A DNA stretch of 54,602 nt from NCBI GenBank assembly GCA_028872955.1, contig JAGWNX010000013.1, positions 1 to 54,602 on the forward strand, written 5' to 3'. How positions within the stretch are numbered: the stretch's first letter is position 1; every line of letters starts with the position of its first letter. This DNA comes from Acidobacteriota bacterium. GTDB lineage: Bacteria > Acidobacteriota > Terriglobia > Terriglobales > Acidobacteriaceae. Under the pieces are notes generated by a model that was not told the DNA's origin, did no database searches, and saw only the letters and a program-made list of their open reading frames with translations. A program made the position numbers and the translations under genes. Below, one piece after another: positions 33,417 to 44,081 of the stretch.

Positions 33417-35306
33417 CTAACGCACGGCCATCCGCTTGGATGCCAACGCCTGCAGGTAGGGCTGCGCCTTGCTCAGCGCTGCCTCAGCGGTCAGGCCATA
33501 GCGCGCACGCAGCGCGTCGACCTTGCCATGATCCACAAACTCGTCAGGCCAGCCGATGCGAACCACCGGCACGTCGATCCCTTGCTCGTTCAAGCTCTCC
33601 AGCACTGCAGAGCCGAAGCCGCCCATCAGCACATGGTCCTCCAGGGTGATGAGCAGGCCGCAGCGGCTGCCGTAGCTGCCCAGGCAGGCGCGATCCACCG
33701 GCTTGGTAAACCGTGGATTGATGACGGCCACCGAGAAGCCCTGTTCCTCCAGCATCGCTGCCAGGCGCATCGCCTCCGGCAGCATGGCGCCTAAGCCCAG
33801 CACAGCGACGTCCGCGCCATCCTGCAGCACCTCTGCCTTGCCAATCTCAATCGCCACCGGCTGCGGCTTCACGGCTTTGCCCGGGCCGGTGCCGCGCGGA
33901 TAGCGTACCGCGCTGGGGCCCGGATGCAGCATCGCGGTGTACATCATGTCCGCCAGCTCGTCTTCGTCCTTCGGCACCATGTGGATGATGTTCGGGATGC
34001 CGCGCAGATAGCTGATGTCGAAGAGGCCGTGGTGCGTCGGGCCATCGTCTCCACTCAAGCCGCCGCGATCCATGCAGAAGACGACCGGCAGATTCTGCAG
34101 GCAGACGTCGTGCACGATGGGATCAAAGGCGCGCTGCAGAAACGTGGAGTAGATTGCGCAGAACGGCTTGTATCCCTTGGTGGCCATGCCTGCGGCAAAG
34201 ATCACCGCATGCTCCTCGGCGATGCCCACATCAAAGTACCGCTTCGGATGATGGGGACGGAACAGATCCAGCGCCGTGCCGTTGGGCATGGCCGCCGTAA
34301 TGGCGACAACCTTGTCATTCTGGCTTGCCAGCTGGGTCAAAGACTCCGCAAAGATCTCCGAGTAGGTCTTCTGCCCGGTCGGCTTGGTCTCGCCAGTCTC
34401 GGCATCGTAGGGCCCCAGGCCGTGGAACTTCTTCTGCTTCTCCAGCGCCGGCTGAAAGCCTTTCCCCTTCTGCGTAATAGCGTGCAGCAGCACCGGCTTG
34501 TTCTGAGTCTTCAGAAACTTGAACGTCTCAATCAGCAGGGGCAGGTTGTGGCCGTCGAGTGGGCCAAAGTAGCTCAGGCCAAACTCCTCAAACAACATGC
34601 CCGGGCCAATCAGTCCCTTGGCTGCCTCTTCGGCCTTTCTGGCCATGTGCCGCACCGTCTTGCCGCCAAACCGCTCCAGCAGCCCTGCCGCACGGTCGTG
34701 CAGGTTAGAGACAGTTGGGTTGGTCACGATCTTGTGGAAGTACTCTGCTATGGCGCCGACATTTTTATCAATGGACCAGGCGTTGTCGTTCAGCACTACG
34801 ATCATTCGCTTGGTCTGGGTGGCAATGTTATTGAGTGCCTCAAACGAGATGCCGTTGGTGAAAGCCGCATCGCCGGCTAGCGCGATCACGTGCTCTTTCC
34901 CGCCCGACATATCGCGGGCAACCGCCATGCCGAGCGCCGCAGAGAGCGCCGTACCTGCGTGGCCCGCGCCATAGCTGTCGTGCACGCTCTCGGTGCGCAG
35001 CATAAAGCCGTTCAGCCCGCCCGGCTGGCGAATGGTCTCAAACTGCTCGCGACGTCCGGTCAGCAGCTTGTGCACATAGGCCTGGTGGCTCACGTCAAAC
35101 ACAAAGCTGTCCTGCGGCGTATCGAAGACATAGTGCATGGCGATGGTTAGCTCCACCACGCCAAGGTTCGGGCCAATGTGGCCGCCGGTCTTGGAGACCC
35201 CCACGATCAATCGCTCGCGTATCTCTGCCGCCAAGGTCTCGAGTTCAACCATCGACAAACGCTTGACGTCGGCTGGCGAATTGATCCTGTCCAGAATATT
35301 GCCCAT
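33417..35306 (-). CDS. dxs: 1-deoxy-D-xylulose-5-phosphate synthase
   Basis: Dxs is the thiamine-diphosphate enzyme that joins pyruvate and glyceraldehyde 3-phosphate, the entry step of the MEP isoprenoid pathway. The 629-residue product has the first domain's cofactor region AGDAAFTNG with LNDNAWSIDKNVGA downstream, the catalytic-Glu motif DVGIAEEHAV, FLQRAFDPIVHD and DRGGLSGDDGPTHHG. The motif GDA replaces GDG, and DRGGLSGDDGPTHHG replaces the E. coli-type DRAG...TH.G. The product thus belongs to the Dxs branch I associate with Verrucomicrobia and some Acidobacteria. The catalytic Glu is kept, so I expect an active enzyme. Confidence 0.94.
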   Translation of the reverse strand: MGNILDRINSPADVKRLSMVELETLAAEIRERLIVGVSKTGGHIGPNLGVVELTIAMHYVFDTPQDSFVFDVSHQAYVHKLLTGRREQFETIRQPGGLNGFMLRTESVHDSYGAGHAGTALSAALGMAVARDMSGGKEHVIALAGDAAFTNGISFEALNNIATQTKRMIVVLNDNAWSIDKNVGAIAEYFHKIVTNPTVSNLHDRAAGLLERFGGKTVRHMARKAEEAAKGLIGPGMLFEEFGLSYFGPLDGHNLPLLIETFKFLKTQNKPVLLHAITQKGKGFQPALEKQKKFHGLGPYDAETGETKPTGQKTYSEIFAESLTQLASQNDKVVAITAAMPNGTALDLFRPHHPKRYFDVGIAEEHAVIFAAGMATKGYKPFCAIYSTFLQRAFDPIVHDVCLQNLPVVFCMDRGGLSGDDGPTHHGLFDISYLRGIPNIIHMVPKDEDELADMMYTAMLHPGPSAVRYPRGTGPGKAVKPQPVAIEIGKAEVLQDGADVAVLGLGAMLPEAMRLAAMLEEQGFSVAVINPRFTKPVDRACLGSYGSRCGLLITLEDHVLMGGFGSAVLESLNEQGIDVPVVRIGWPDEFVDHGKVDALRARYGLTAEAALSKAQPYLQALASKRMAVR

Positions 35307-35530
35307 GGGTTCCCGTTCCGCGCCCAGTGCTGCACCGCCCTTCGTACCCGGCCTCGGGCCGTGTCGAAAGATCCATGAAGTCAGCGACTTTGGTGTCTTC
35401 GCGCCTAGCCTTCAAGTATATCAACCTCCGGGCCGTGCGTGGACAGCCACCGCCAACTGCAAAAAACGGACCGCATCCAGGTTGATTCGGTCAAACCCGA
35501 CGTCGGCCTCGGCTGGTAGCATCGTTTCGT

Positions 35531-36127
35531 ATGTTCCGTGCCTTAGTGCTTCCGTTTGCCGCTGCCGGAGTGTTGGCCGTTGCCAGCGTCGCTGCGCTGC
35601 CTGCGCAGACTGCAGCGGCTCCGGCTGCTCAGGCCTCGCCATACACCTCACCGCTGGACCCGCTGAGCCGACCGCCGACGCTGGTGAGCCCGCTCACCCA
35701 GCCCACCGTCAGCCCGGGGGTTCTGCAACTTCTGGAGCTGGATGCACGCTTCTCTCAGGCCGTGGTGGCCGGCGGCGGCAAGGCCTTTGCTGCCTGGTTT
35801 GCCGAGGAAGGCATGACGCTGAACAACGGCAAAGCTGCCGCCATTGGACGCACCGCAGTCCGCACGCAGGCCACCTGGGACCCAGCCCAGTATCAGCTCA
35901 GCTGGACCGCGGAAGGCGCACAGATGGGCCCTTCCAGCGATATGGGCTTCACCTGGGGGCGATACGAGGGGCGCTCGCACGACCGCAACGGCGAGCCCGT
36001 CGTGGTGACCGGGCGCTACATCACGGTGTGGAAAAAGCAGCCCGACGGCACCTGGAAGGTCGCCCTGGACGCCAGCGCCAACCTGCCCGAAGCGGCCGGA
36101 GAATGTTGCACATTACCCAAGCCGTAA
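35531..36127 (+). CDS. Secreted DUF4440 / NTF2-like protein
   Basis: The 198-residue product has a signal peptide (MFRALVLPFAAAGVLAVAS, cleavage near LPAQ), a Pro/Ala/Ser-rich linker to about residue 60, and an NTF2-like domain. The domain shows the DUF4440 pattern LLELDARFSQAVVAGGGKAF, WFAEEGMTLNNG, MGFTWGRYEG and a C-terminal TWKVALDASANLPE. Related domains often act as periplasmic ketosteroid-isomerase-like proteins of unknown substrate. There is no clear Shine-Dalgarno before the ATG. It ends 63 bp before the sensor kinase gene on the same strand. Confidence 0.8.
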   Translation: MFRALVLPFAAAGVLAVASVAALPAQTAAAPAAQASPYTSPLDPLSRPPTLVSPLTQPTVSPGVLQLLELDARFSQAVVAGGGKAFAAWFAEEGMTLNNGKAAAIGRTAVRTQATWDPAQYQLSWTAEGAQMGPSSDMGFTWGRYEGRSHDRNGEPVVVTGRYITVWKKQPDGTWKVALDASANLPEAAGECCTLPKP

Positions 36128-36190
36128 CTCCCGGTGCCCCAAAAGTAGCAGTGTGATCGTCGCAGGTCCAACCTACGATTAATCAGTCTT

Positions 36191-38584
36191 ATGAACGCTA
36201 TCCAGGTCAAAGACGAAGCACTGCGGCTCGAGGCTCTTGCGCAATATGAGATTCTCAACGCCACCCCGGATCCCGTTCTGGACGATATCGCACGTCTGAC
36301 GGCGCAGATCTGCGCCACGCCGATCGCCGCCATCTCCCTGCTCAGCTCTGACCGCATCTGGCTCAAGTCGCACGTCGGCTTGGAGGTCTCCGAGGTTCCC
36401 CTGGGCAGCCTGCCCTGCGACACCACCATTCTGGGCGACACCGTCTACGAAGTGCGCGATGCGCGGAAGGATCCTGAGTTCGCGCCCGAGGGCATCGTGC
36501 TGAATGGCGTGCCGTTTCGCTTCTACGCGGGGGCACCGCTCACCACGCCGGGCGGCATCAGCATCGGCTCGCTGCTGGTGCTGGATACCACCGCTCGCAC
36601 CTTGACTCCCGCGCAGGCCAGCGCGCTCTCTGTGCTCAGCCGCCAGGTGATTACGCGGCTGGAGCTGAACAGCCGCATCCGCCAGATCGAACGCAGTGCG
36701 CGCGCACGGCAGCGGGTGGAGTCTGCCCTGACGGTCGAGCGCAACTTCGTCTCTGCCGTACTGGATACGGTCGGCGCTCTGGTCGCCGTCTACGACACGG
36801 CAGGCCGCATCGTCCGCTTCAACCGCGCCTGCGAGACCGCCTCCGGCTACGACTTCCCCTCGCTGGTCGGCCGCTACGCCTGGGAGAAGCTGATTCCCGA
36901 AGAGGATGTGCCCGCGGCCATTGAACAGTTTGAAAGCCTGCGCAACGGCAAGCTGCCCGCAGTCTTTGAGAATCAGTGGCTCAACCGCAACGGCACCTTG
37001 CGCCGCATCGCATGGTCTGCCACAGCGCTGCGCGACGCCCAGGGCCAGGTGGCCTTCCTCATCGCTACCGGAATCGACGTCACCATCCAGCGCGTCGCCG
37101 AGGCAACGCTGCGCGAGAGCGAGGCACGCTATCGCCAGCTGGTCGAGAGTTCGCTGGGCATGGTCTGCACGCACGACCTGGATGGCGTACTGCTCTCCAT
37201 CAACACCCACGGTGCAGAGAGCCTGGGCCGCACCGTCGACGAGATGGTCGGCCATCCGCTGGCAGAGTTCATCGCGCCCGATCACCGCAACTTCCTGGCC
37301 GACTACCTGCGCCTGATTGTGGAGACCGGCGAGGCGCGCGGCCTGCTGCACCTGGCTCATGCCGATGGCAGTCAGCGCGTGGTCGCCTACCGCAACCGCC
37401 TTATCGAAGTGCCCGGCCGCAACCCATACGTTCTAGGCATCGCGGTCGATATCAGCGAGCAGATCCGCGTGGAAGGCCGCCTGCGCACGCTCACCCGCCA
37501 GTCGGACTCCATTCTGGAATCCGTGGGCGATGGCATCCTCGGCATTGACCTGGACGGCAACGTGACGGTCGTCAACCCGGCTGCGGCACAGATGCTCGGC
37601 TACAAACAGGCCGAGATGCTGGGCCAGAACCTGCATGCCCTCATCCAGCCACGTCGCGGCGATGGAGCGCCCTACCCAGAAGAAGAGTCCCCCATCCGCA
37701 ACAGCATCTATGAGCGCGATACGGTGCGCGTGGAAGATGAGATCTTCCTGCGTAAGGACGGAACCAGCCTGCCCGTCGAGTACGTCGCCCGCCCGCAGAT
37801 CGACTCCACCGGCGACACGGGCGAGGGCAAGGCAGTCGGTGTCGTCGTCGCCTTTACCGATACCACCGAGCGCCGCGCTCTGGACCGCATGAAGGACGAG
37901 TTCATCTCGACCGTCTCGCATGAGTTGCGCACGCCGCTCACCTCGCTACGCGGTGCCCTGGGCCTGCTGACCGGCAACGCCCTGACGGCCCGGCCAGAGA
38001 AGATGCAGCAGATGCTGCAGATCGCCATCAGTAACACGGACCGCCTGGTACGCCTGGTCAACGACATTCTGGACCTGGAGCGCATCGGCTCCGGCAAGGC
38101 CGAGCTGATGATGGCTACCTGCAATGCAGAGGATCTGTTTCGCCGCGCCATCACCACGCAGCAATCGCGCACGCCCAAGCCAAACATCCGCATGCTCTAC
38201 TCGGCCAACGGTGTTACCGTCTGGGCCGATCCGGATCGCATCGTGCAAACGCTCAACAACCTCATCTCCAATGCCATCAAGTTTTCGCCGCCGGGCAGTG
38301 AGATCCGCATGAGTGCCCGGCACAACGACGAAAACGAGGCGATCTTCGAAGTCAGCGACCAGGGTCGCGGCATCGATGCCGATAAGCTGGAGCACATCTT
38401 TGACCGCTTCCGGCAGGGCGACGCCTCCGACACGCGCACCATCGGTGGCACCGGTCTGGGCCTGGCCATCTGCCGCAGCATCGTCAATCAGCACGGTGGA
38501 CGAATCTGGGCCACCAGCACGCCCGGCAAAGGAACCTCAGTGTTCTTTACTCTGCCGACGCACGCCAGTGGCCGCCTGGGCTAG
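36191..38584 (+). CDS. GAF/PAS-domain sensor histidine kinase
   Basis: The 797-residue product lacks membrane segments and looks cytoplasmic. An N-terminal GAF domain (about 20-165) contains SLLSSDRIWLKSHVGL and the FYAGAPLTTPGG motif. Three PAS domains follow at about 185-310, 315-435 and 440-565. The HisKA phosphoacceptor is His577 in STVSHELRTPLTSLRG. The ATPase domain has the N box NNLISNAIKFSPPG, the G1 box SDQGRGID and the G2 box GGTGLGLAIC. No response regulator gene lies beside it, so it is an orphan kinase here. Its stop is 8 bp from the stop of the convergent acs gene. Confidence 0.93.
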   Translation: MNAIQVKDEALRLEALAQYEILNATPDPVLDDIARLTAQICATPIAAISLLSSDRIWLKSHVGLEVSEVPLGSLPCDTTILGDTVYEVRDARKDPEFAPEGIVLNGVPFRFYAGAPLTTPGGISIGSLLVLDTTARTLTPAQASALSVLSRQVITRLELNSRIRQIERSARARQRVESALTVERNFVSAVLDTVGALVAVYDTAGRIVRFNRACETASGYDFPSLVGRYAWEKLIPEEDVPAAIEQFESLRNGKLPAVFENQWLNRNGTLRRIAWSATALRDAQGQVAFLIATGIDVTIQRVAEATLRESEARYRQLVESSLGMVCTHDLDGVLLSINTHGAESLGRTVDEMVGHPLAEFIAPDHRNFLADYLRLIVETGEARGLLHLAHADGSQRVVAYRNRLIEVPGRNPYVLGIAVDISEQIRVEGRLRTLTRQSDSILESVGDGILGIDLDGNVTVVNPAAAQMLGYKQAEMLGQNLHALIQPRRGDGAPYPEEESPIRNSIYERDTVRVEDEIFLRKDGTSLPVEYVARPQIDSTGDTGEGKAVGVVVAFTDTTERRALDRMKDEFISTVSHELRTPLTSLRGALGLLTGNALTARPEKMQQMLQIAISNTDRLVRLVNDILDLERIGSGKAELMMATCNAEDLFRRAITTQQSRTPKPNIRMLYSANGVTVWADPDRIVQTLNNLISNAIKFSPPGSEIRMSARHNDENEAIFEVSDQGRGIDADKLEHIFDRFRQGDASDTRTIGGTGLGLAICRSIVNQHGGRIWATSTPGKGTSVFFTLPTHASGRLG

Positions 38585-38592
38585 CTGCGGCG

Positions 38593-40557
<1,965 letters not shown>

Positions 40558-40676
40558 CGTTCGGTGCATCCTTACAGTGATTTTTTACGGCAAGAGCAAG
40601 TTACCTGATGCGTGGCAGTGCAGCAACCACGGACACGGCACGCAGTGGCCTGGGCCGGCAGCGTTACACTGGCAGC

Positions 40677-40862
40677 ATGCCAGCGTCGTGGTCTGCCATC
40701 TTCGGCTTCTTCTTCGGCTTTGCCTTCGGCGTCGGTTGCGCACTCGCCGTCATGTACTCCATCTACCGCGGCGGCTACCGCGCCGCAATTCGCGACTCTC
40801 TGCTGCCGGAGCCGCCAGAGTCGTACCGTCGCGCGGTGGTCAAGGCCAGCAGCCGCCCGTAG
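40677..40862 (+). CDS. Small single-span membrane protein
   Basis: The 61-residue product begins MPASWSAIFGFFFGFAFGVGC and continues ALAVMYSIYRGGYR, giving one hydrophobic helix with many Gly and Phe, then a Pro/Glu-rich cytosolic end. I take the ATG at 40677; the frame is open from an ATG at 40608, whose extra 23 residues are polar and lie in the promoter region shared with acs. I know no family. The gene reads divergently from acs and converges on the YetF gene with 3 bp between stops. Confidence 0.55.
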   Translation: MPASWSAIFGFFFGFAFGVGCALAVMYSIYRGGYRAAIRDSLLPEPPESYRRAVVKASSRP

Positions 40863-40865
40863 CAG

Positions 40866-41435
40866 CTACGCCCCCAGCCGCCCCTTCAGCTCGCGCACTT
40901 CATCGCGCAACTGCCGTACCATCGCGATCAGTTCCTCCTGCTGCACCTCCGTCGCACTCGGGCGAATCGCCTCCACGTAAAAGGTGCCATTCGGCTCCAG
41001 CACGCACTTGTCCACCTCGCGAAATGCGTTGAGCCCCTGTTTGTGGAGCACGGAGAGCAATTCCTGCTCCGTGAGCGCTTCCCGCTTCATCGCTGCCCAG
41101 TCGACTCGGCCTCCCTCGATCAGAACCGTCTCGCTGCCTTCGATCGCGCGATCAACCTTCGGCAGCCGGAAGAGCAGCAGCGTCAACACCCAGTTGATGG
41201 CCAGCAAGGCAAAGGCCCCGACGATGCCGCCCGTCACCGAGTTGTCATCCCCGATCATGGCGTTCTGCACCGTGTTGGAGAGGCTCAACAGCACCACCAG
41301 ATCGAACGGATTCAACTGCGCCAGCTCACGCTTGCCAAAGATGCGCAGAAAGACGATGAGGCACAGGTAGACAATCACCGGCCGCAGCAGCTTCTCCAGC
41401 AGCGGCAGTTGCATATGGAACATGCTTGCGAACAC
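40866..41435 (-). CDS. YetF / DUF421 family membrane protein
   Basis: The product of about 189 residues has three membrane segments, with LFLRIFGKRELAQLNPFD and LLSLSNTVQNAMIGDDNS after the first, both hallmarks of the YetF/DUF421 family. A cytosolic domain follows with IEGGRVDWAAMKREALTEQEL and GTFYVEA, then a basic coiled tail. Function is unknown; family members in spore formers affect spore properties. The frame starts at a GTG at 41441 that overlaps the AGGAGG site itself, so the GTG two codons later (41435), spaced 5 nt, is more credible. Confidence 0.85.
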   Translation of the reverse strand: MFASMFHMQLPLLEKLLRPVIVYLCLIVFLRIFGKRELAQLNPFDLVVLLSLSNTVQNAMIGDDNSVTGGIVGAFALLAINWVLTLLLFRLPKVDRAIEGSETVLIEGGRVDWAAMKREALTEQELLSVLHKQGLNAFREVDKCVLEPNGTFYVEAIRPSATEVQQEELIAMVRQLRDEVRELKGRLGA

Positions 41436-41485
41436 AGACACCTCCTTGCGGGGCTACGCTCTCCGTCCAGCGCCAGACGTACGAC

Positions 41486-41532
41486 GGCCCCGGGCGCAGC
41501 GGCACCGTGCTGCCGCATGCCACACCGGGGCC
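41486..41532. other. Inverted repeat downstream of galE
   Basis: GGCCCCGG and CCGGGGCC enclose a smaller inverted repeat (CGGCA...TGCCG), so the whole spacer between galE and the YetF gene can fold. No U-tract follows on either strand. It might slow transcription or protect the galE mRNA 3' end. Confidence 0.45.
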
Positions 41533-41538
41533 GCTGCT

Positions 41539-42507
41539 TCAGGCATACCGCTTCTGGTGCCACTCCCACGCGCTGGCAATGATGGAGTCCAGATCGGCAA
41601 ACTTCGGCGCCCAGCCCAGCTCGCGCTTGATCTTCTCCGCACTGGCCACCAGCACAGCCGGATCGCCATCGCGCCGCGGGCACTCCTCCACCGCGACCTG
41701 CTTGCCGGTCACACGCTGCACGCTCTCGATCACCTCGCGCACGGTGAAGCCCTGGCCGTTGCCGATGTTGCAGATCAGGCGGCTGTGCTGCTCCAGAGCG
41801 GCCAGCGCCAGCAGGTGTGCCTCTGCCAGGTCCTGCACGTGGATGTAGTCACGAATACAGGTTCCATCTTTTGTGGGATAGTCCTGGCCGAAGATCTTGA
41901 TGCTCTTGCGGCGCCCCATGGCCACATCCAGGATGAGCGGTATCAGATGCGACTCCGGCTCATGCGCCTCACCATAGCCCTCAATGGCACCCGCAACGTT
42001 GAAGTAGCGCAGGCTTGCGTAGCGCAGCCCGCGCTGCGAGTTCATCCAGCGCAGCATGTGCTCCACCAGCAGCTTGCTCTCGCCGTAGGCGTTGGTCGGC
42101 TGCAGCTTTGCGTCTTCCAGAATCGGCGTCGACTCCGGCTCGCCATAGCAGGCAGCCGTGGAGCTGAAGACCAGGCGGTCGTGGCCGGTGGCGTGCATGG
42201 CTTCAAGCAAAGTCAGCGTAGACGCGGTATTATTACGGAAGTAGATCTCTGGGCGCTGCATGCTCTCGCCGGCCTCGATCAAGGCAGCAAAGTGCATCAC
42301 GCCATCGAAACGTCCACTCCGGAGCGTTTCCTCAAGCAACACCCTGTCTGCCAGGTCTCCCTCGACAAACTGTGCGCCATCGGCCACTGCGGCACGTTTG
42401 CTGTGGCAGAGGTTGTCGTAGATCGTAACCGCATGGCCCTTCGCCAGTAAGAGCCGCGAAACTGTGCCGCCGATATAGCCGGCACCTCCTGTAACTAACA
42501 CCTTCAT
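41539..42507 (-). CDS. galE: UDP-glucose 4-epimerase
   Basis: GalE interconverts UDP-glucose and UDP-galactose for sugar metabolism and surface polysaccharides. The 322-residue product is an extended short-chain dehydrogenase with the NAD motif VTGGAGYIGG, DNLCHSKR, HFAALIEAGES, the Ser in FSSTAACYGEPE, the catalytic YxxxK in NAYGESKLL, and a later TKDGTCIRDYIHVQDLA. All catalytic residues are in place. It lies 97 bp upstream of the YetF gene on the same strand; a 394-bp gene-free stretch precedes it. Confidence 0.94.
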   Translation of the reverse strand: MKVLVTGGAGYIGGTVSRLLLAKGHAVTIYDNLCHSKRAAVADGAQFVEGDLADRVLLEETLRSGRFDGVMHFAALIEAGESMQRPEIYFRNNTASTLTLLEAMHATGHDRLVFSSTAACYGEPESTPILEDAKLQPTNAYGESKLLVEHMLRWMNSQRGLRYASLRYFNVAGAIEGYGEAHEPESHLIPLILDVAMGRRKSIKIFGQDYPTKDGTCIRDYIHVQDLAEAHLLALAALEQHSRLICNIGNGQGFTVREVIESVQRVTGKQVAVEECPRRDGDPAVLVASAEKIKRELGWAPKFADLDSIIASAWEWHQKRYA

Positions 42508-42901
42508 TTGCTTACTCCTTGCCTGCCTGAAACCGCTACAACAAAAGTATGAGTGTCAACCACTTAGGCTTCCGGCACCATGGTTGCAGGCTGTTGTGAG
42601 GCTCCGTACTGCCGAATGAGGGCAACCGTAAAAAGTTCTCCTCATCCACAACGACCAAAGACGAGTTGCCGGGTCAAAACCTGTGACGTTCTATACCCTA
42701 TAGCACGCCGCAGCCGGATAGAGATTTACTGCAGTGGTTGCATCGGACTGGTTAGCATCTCGCTCCACCCTCTGCGACGGGTGACAGTCCCAGAGAGTTT
42801 TTTTGAGTACCATCGACCTTGAAGCTGAGCCTCAAGGTCTAGACATAAGGTTTACCCTCTGCCCGACCGCAGGGAGTTTTCCCAAACAAGGATTCGCGAT
42901 C
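42508..42901. other. Gene-free region between galE and the TonB-like gene
   Basis: No reliable gene is seen in these 394 bp. The region includes a short palindrome CTATACCCTATAG (42691-42703), a hairpin at 42815-42839, and a possible TTG start at 42803 that would extend the TonB-like protein by 33 residues. Promoters for both divergent neighbours probably lie here. Confidence 0.5.
42815..42839 (+). promoter_or_regulatory. Leader hairpin upstream of the TonB-like gene
   Basis: GACCTTGA and TCAAGGTC form an 8-bp perfect stem with a 9-nt loop, 62 bp before the ATG at 42902. It is not followed by a T-run, so it is more likely a leader structure or an operator than a terminator. Confidence 0.35.
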
Positions 42902-43978
42902 ATGGTCAAGCCGCTTCGCAGTGACGATCCCACCCCGCAGAGCATGCAGTTTTCCCATTTTGGCGTGCTCAATGATGGCAGTCAGAGCAAGGCCTCACTG
43001 TTCACCTCCATCACGGTCAACATCCTCATCGCATTCGTGGTGGTGGTGATTGGCGCTGCGGCCAAGCACACCATCGATCGCAGCAAAAAGCTCACCTCTG
43101 TCTCGCTGGAGCCGATGAAGAAGCCCGAGCCTGAAGTGAAGCCGCTGAAGCCCAAGGTGCTGCCCAAGCTGCCCCCGGTCGCCAAGGTGGAGCCGCCCAA
43201 GATCAAGCTGCCCGATGTCAAGCTCCCCGACCTGCCCAAGCCGCCTGAGGTCAAGATGACCCAGCCGATGCCGGTGATTGCGCCTGCGCCGCCCAAGCTG
43301 GTCCAGGCTCCTCCGGCACCTAAGGTCGTTAGCCTCGCCCAGGCGCAGCCCGCCTCGGTGATGAACAACAATCATCCGGCCGCTGTCAGCCTCGGCCAGG
43401 CCAATAACCCCATCGCCCCGTCGAACCGGCCCTCCACCACGGCAGTCAACCTGGGCAATCGCGGTATGGCGGGTATGCCGGCCTCCAACAACGGCATGGG
43501 CGCCCGCGCCGTAAGCCTGGGCTCCGGCTCGCCCAGCAGCCAGAACATGGCTGCCACCGGCCCGCGCGCGGTCCAGGGAGTCAAGCTCGGCGTTACCGGC
43601 GGCACTGGTCCGCTTAACTCCACCGGCCGCGTCGCTGGCCCGGTGAACCTCGGCCAGAACATTCAGCCGGCTATGCCCCATCCGACTGCGGTCTCTGCAA
43701 CGGCTCGCAGCGCTCCCAAGGTTCTGTACAAGCCGCGGCCTGAGTACACCGCTGAAGCCACCCGTCTGCATATTGAGGGCGTGGTCTCGGTTCGCATCCA
43801 CGTCACCGCAACCGGTGCCGTCCAGGTGCTCGGCGTTACCAGCGACCTCGGTTATGGTCTAGGCCAGTCCGCCATCCGCGCCGTCTCCGGAACACGGTTT
43901 GCCCCGGCTACCGACGCCACCGGACGACCCACGGACTGGGAGGGTGTCGTCAACGTCGCCTTCCAGCTGGCCAGCTAG
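42902..43978 (+). CDS. TonB-like energy transducer
   Basis: TonB proteins transmit proton-motive energy to outer-membrane receptors. The 358-residue product has a cytoplasmic start, one membrane segment at about residues 38-58 (ITVNILIAFVVVVIGAAA), and a long Pro/Lys-rich spacer with KPEPEVKPLKPKVLP. A second spacer is rich in Ser, Asn and Gly with recurring AVSLGQ/AVNLG units. The C-terminal TonB domain begins VLYKPRPEYTAEATRLHIEG and ends VVNVAFQLAS. A CAAGGA site lies 9 nt before the ATG. No exbB or exbD is adjacent. It sits 103 bp before the M48-like gene, both facing the barrels downstream. Confidence 0.88.
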   Translation: MVKPLRSDDPTPQSMQFSHFGVLNDGSQSKASLFTSITVNILIAFVVVVIGAAAKHTIDRSKKLTSVSLEPMKKPEPEVKPLKPKVLPKLPPVAKVEPPKIKLPDVKLPDLPKPPEVKMTQPMPVIAPAPPKLVQAPPAPKVVSLAQAQPASVMNNNHPAAVSLGQANNPIAPSNRPSTTAVNLGNRGMAGMPASNNGMGARAVSLGSGSPSSQNMAATGPRAVQGVKLGVTGGTGPLNSTGRVAGPVNLGQNIQPAMPHPTAVSATARSAPKVLYKPRPEYTAEATRLHIEGVVSVRIHVTATGAVQVLGVTSDLGYGLGQSAIRAVSGTRFAPATDATGRPTDWEGVVNVAFQLAS

Positions 43979-44081
43979 CTGTCGGGTTCCCGGATAACTA
44001 CTTACAAGTCTGCATTTTTTTGCACTAGCATAAGAAACGGTTCGAGATGACGCACCTCGGTCATCCGCAGGAGTCCAGAAC

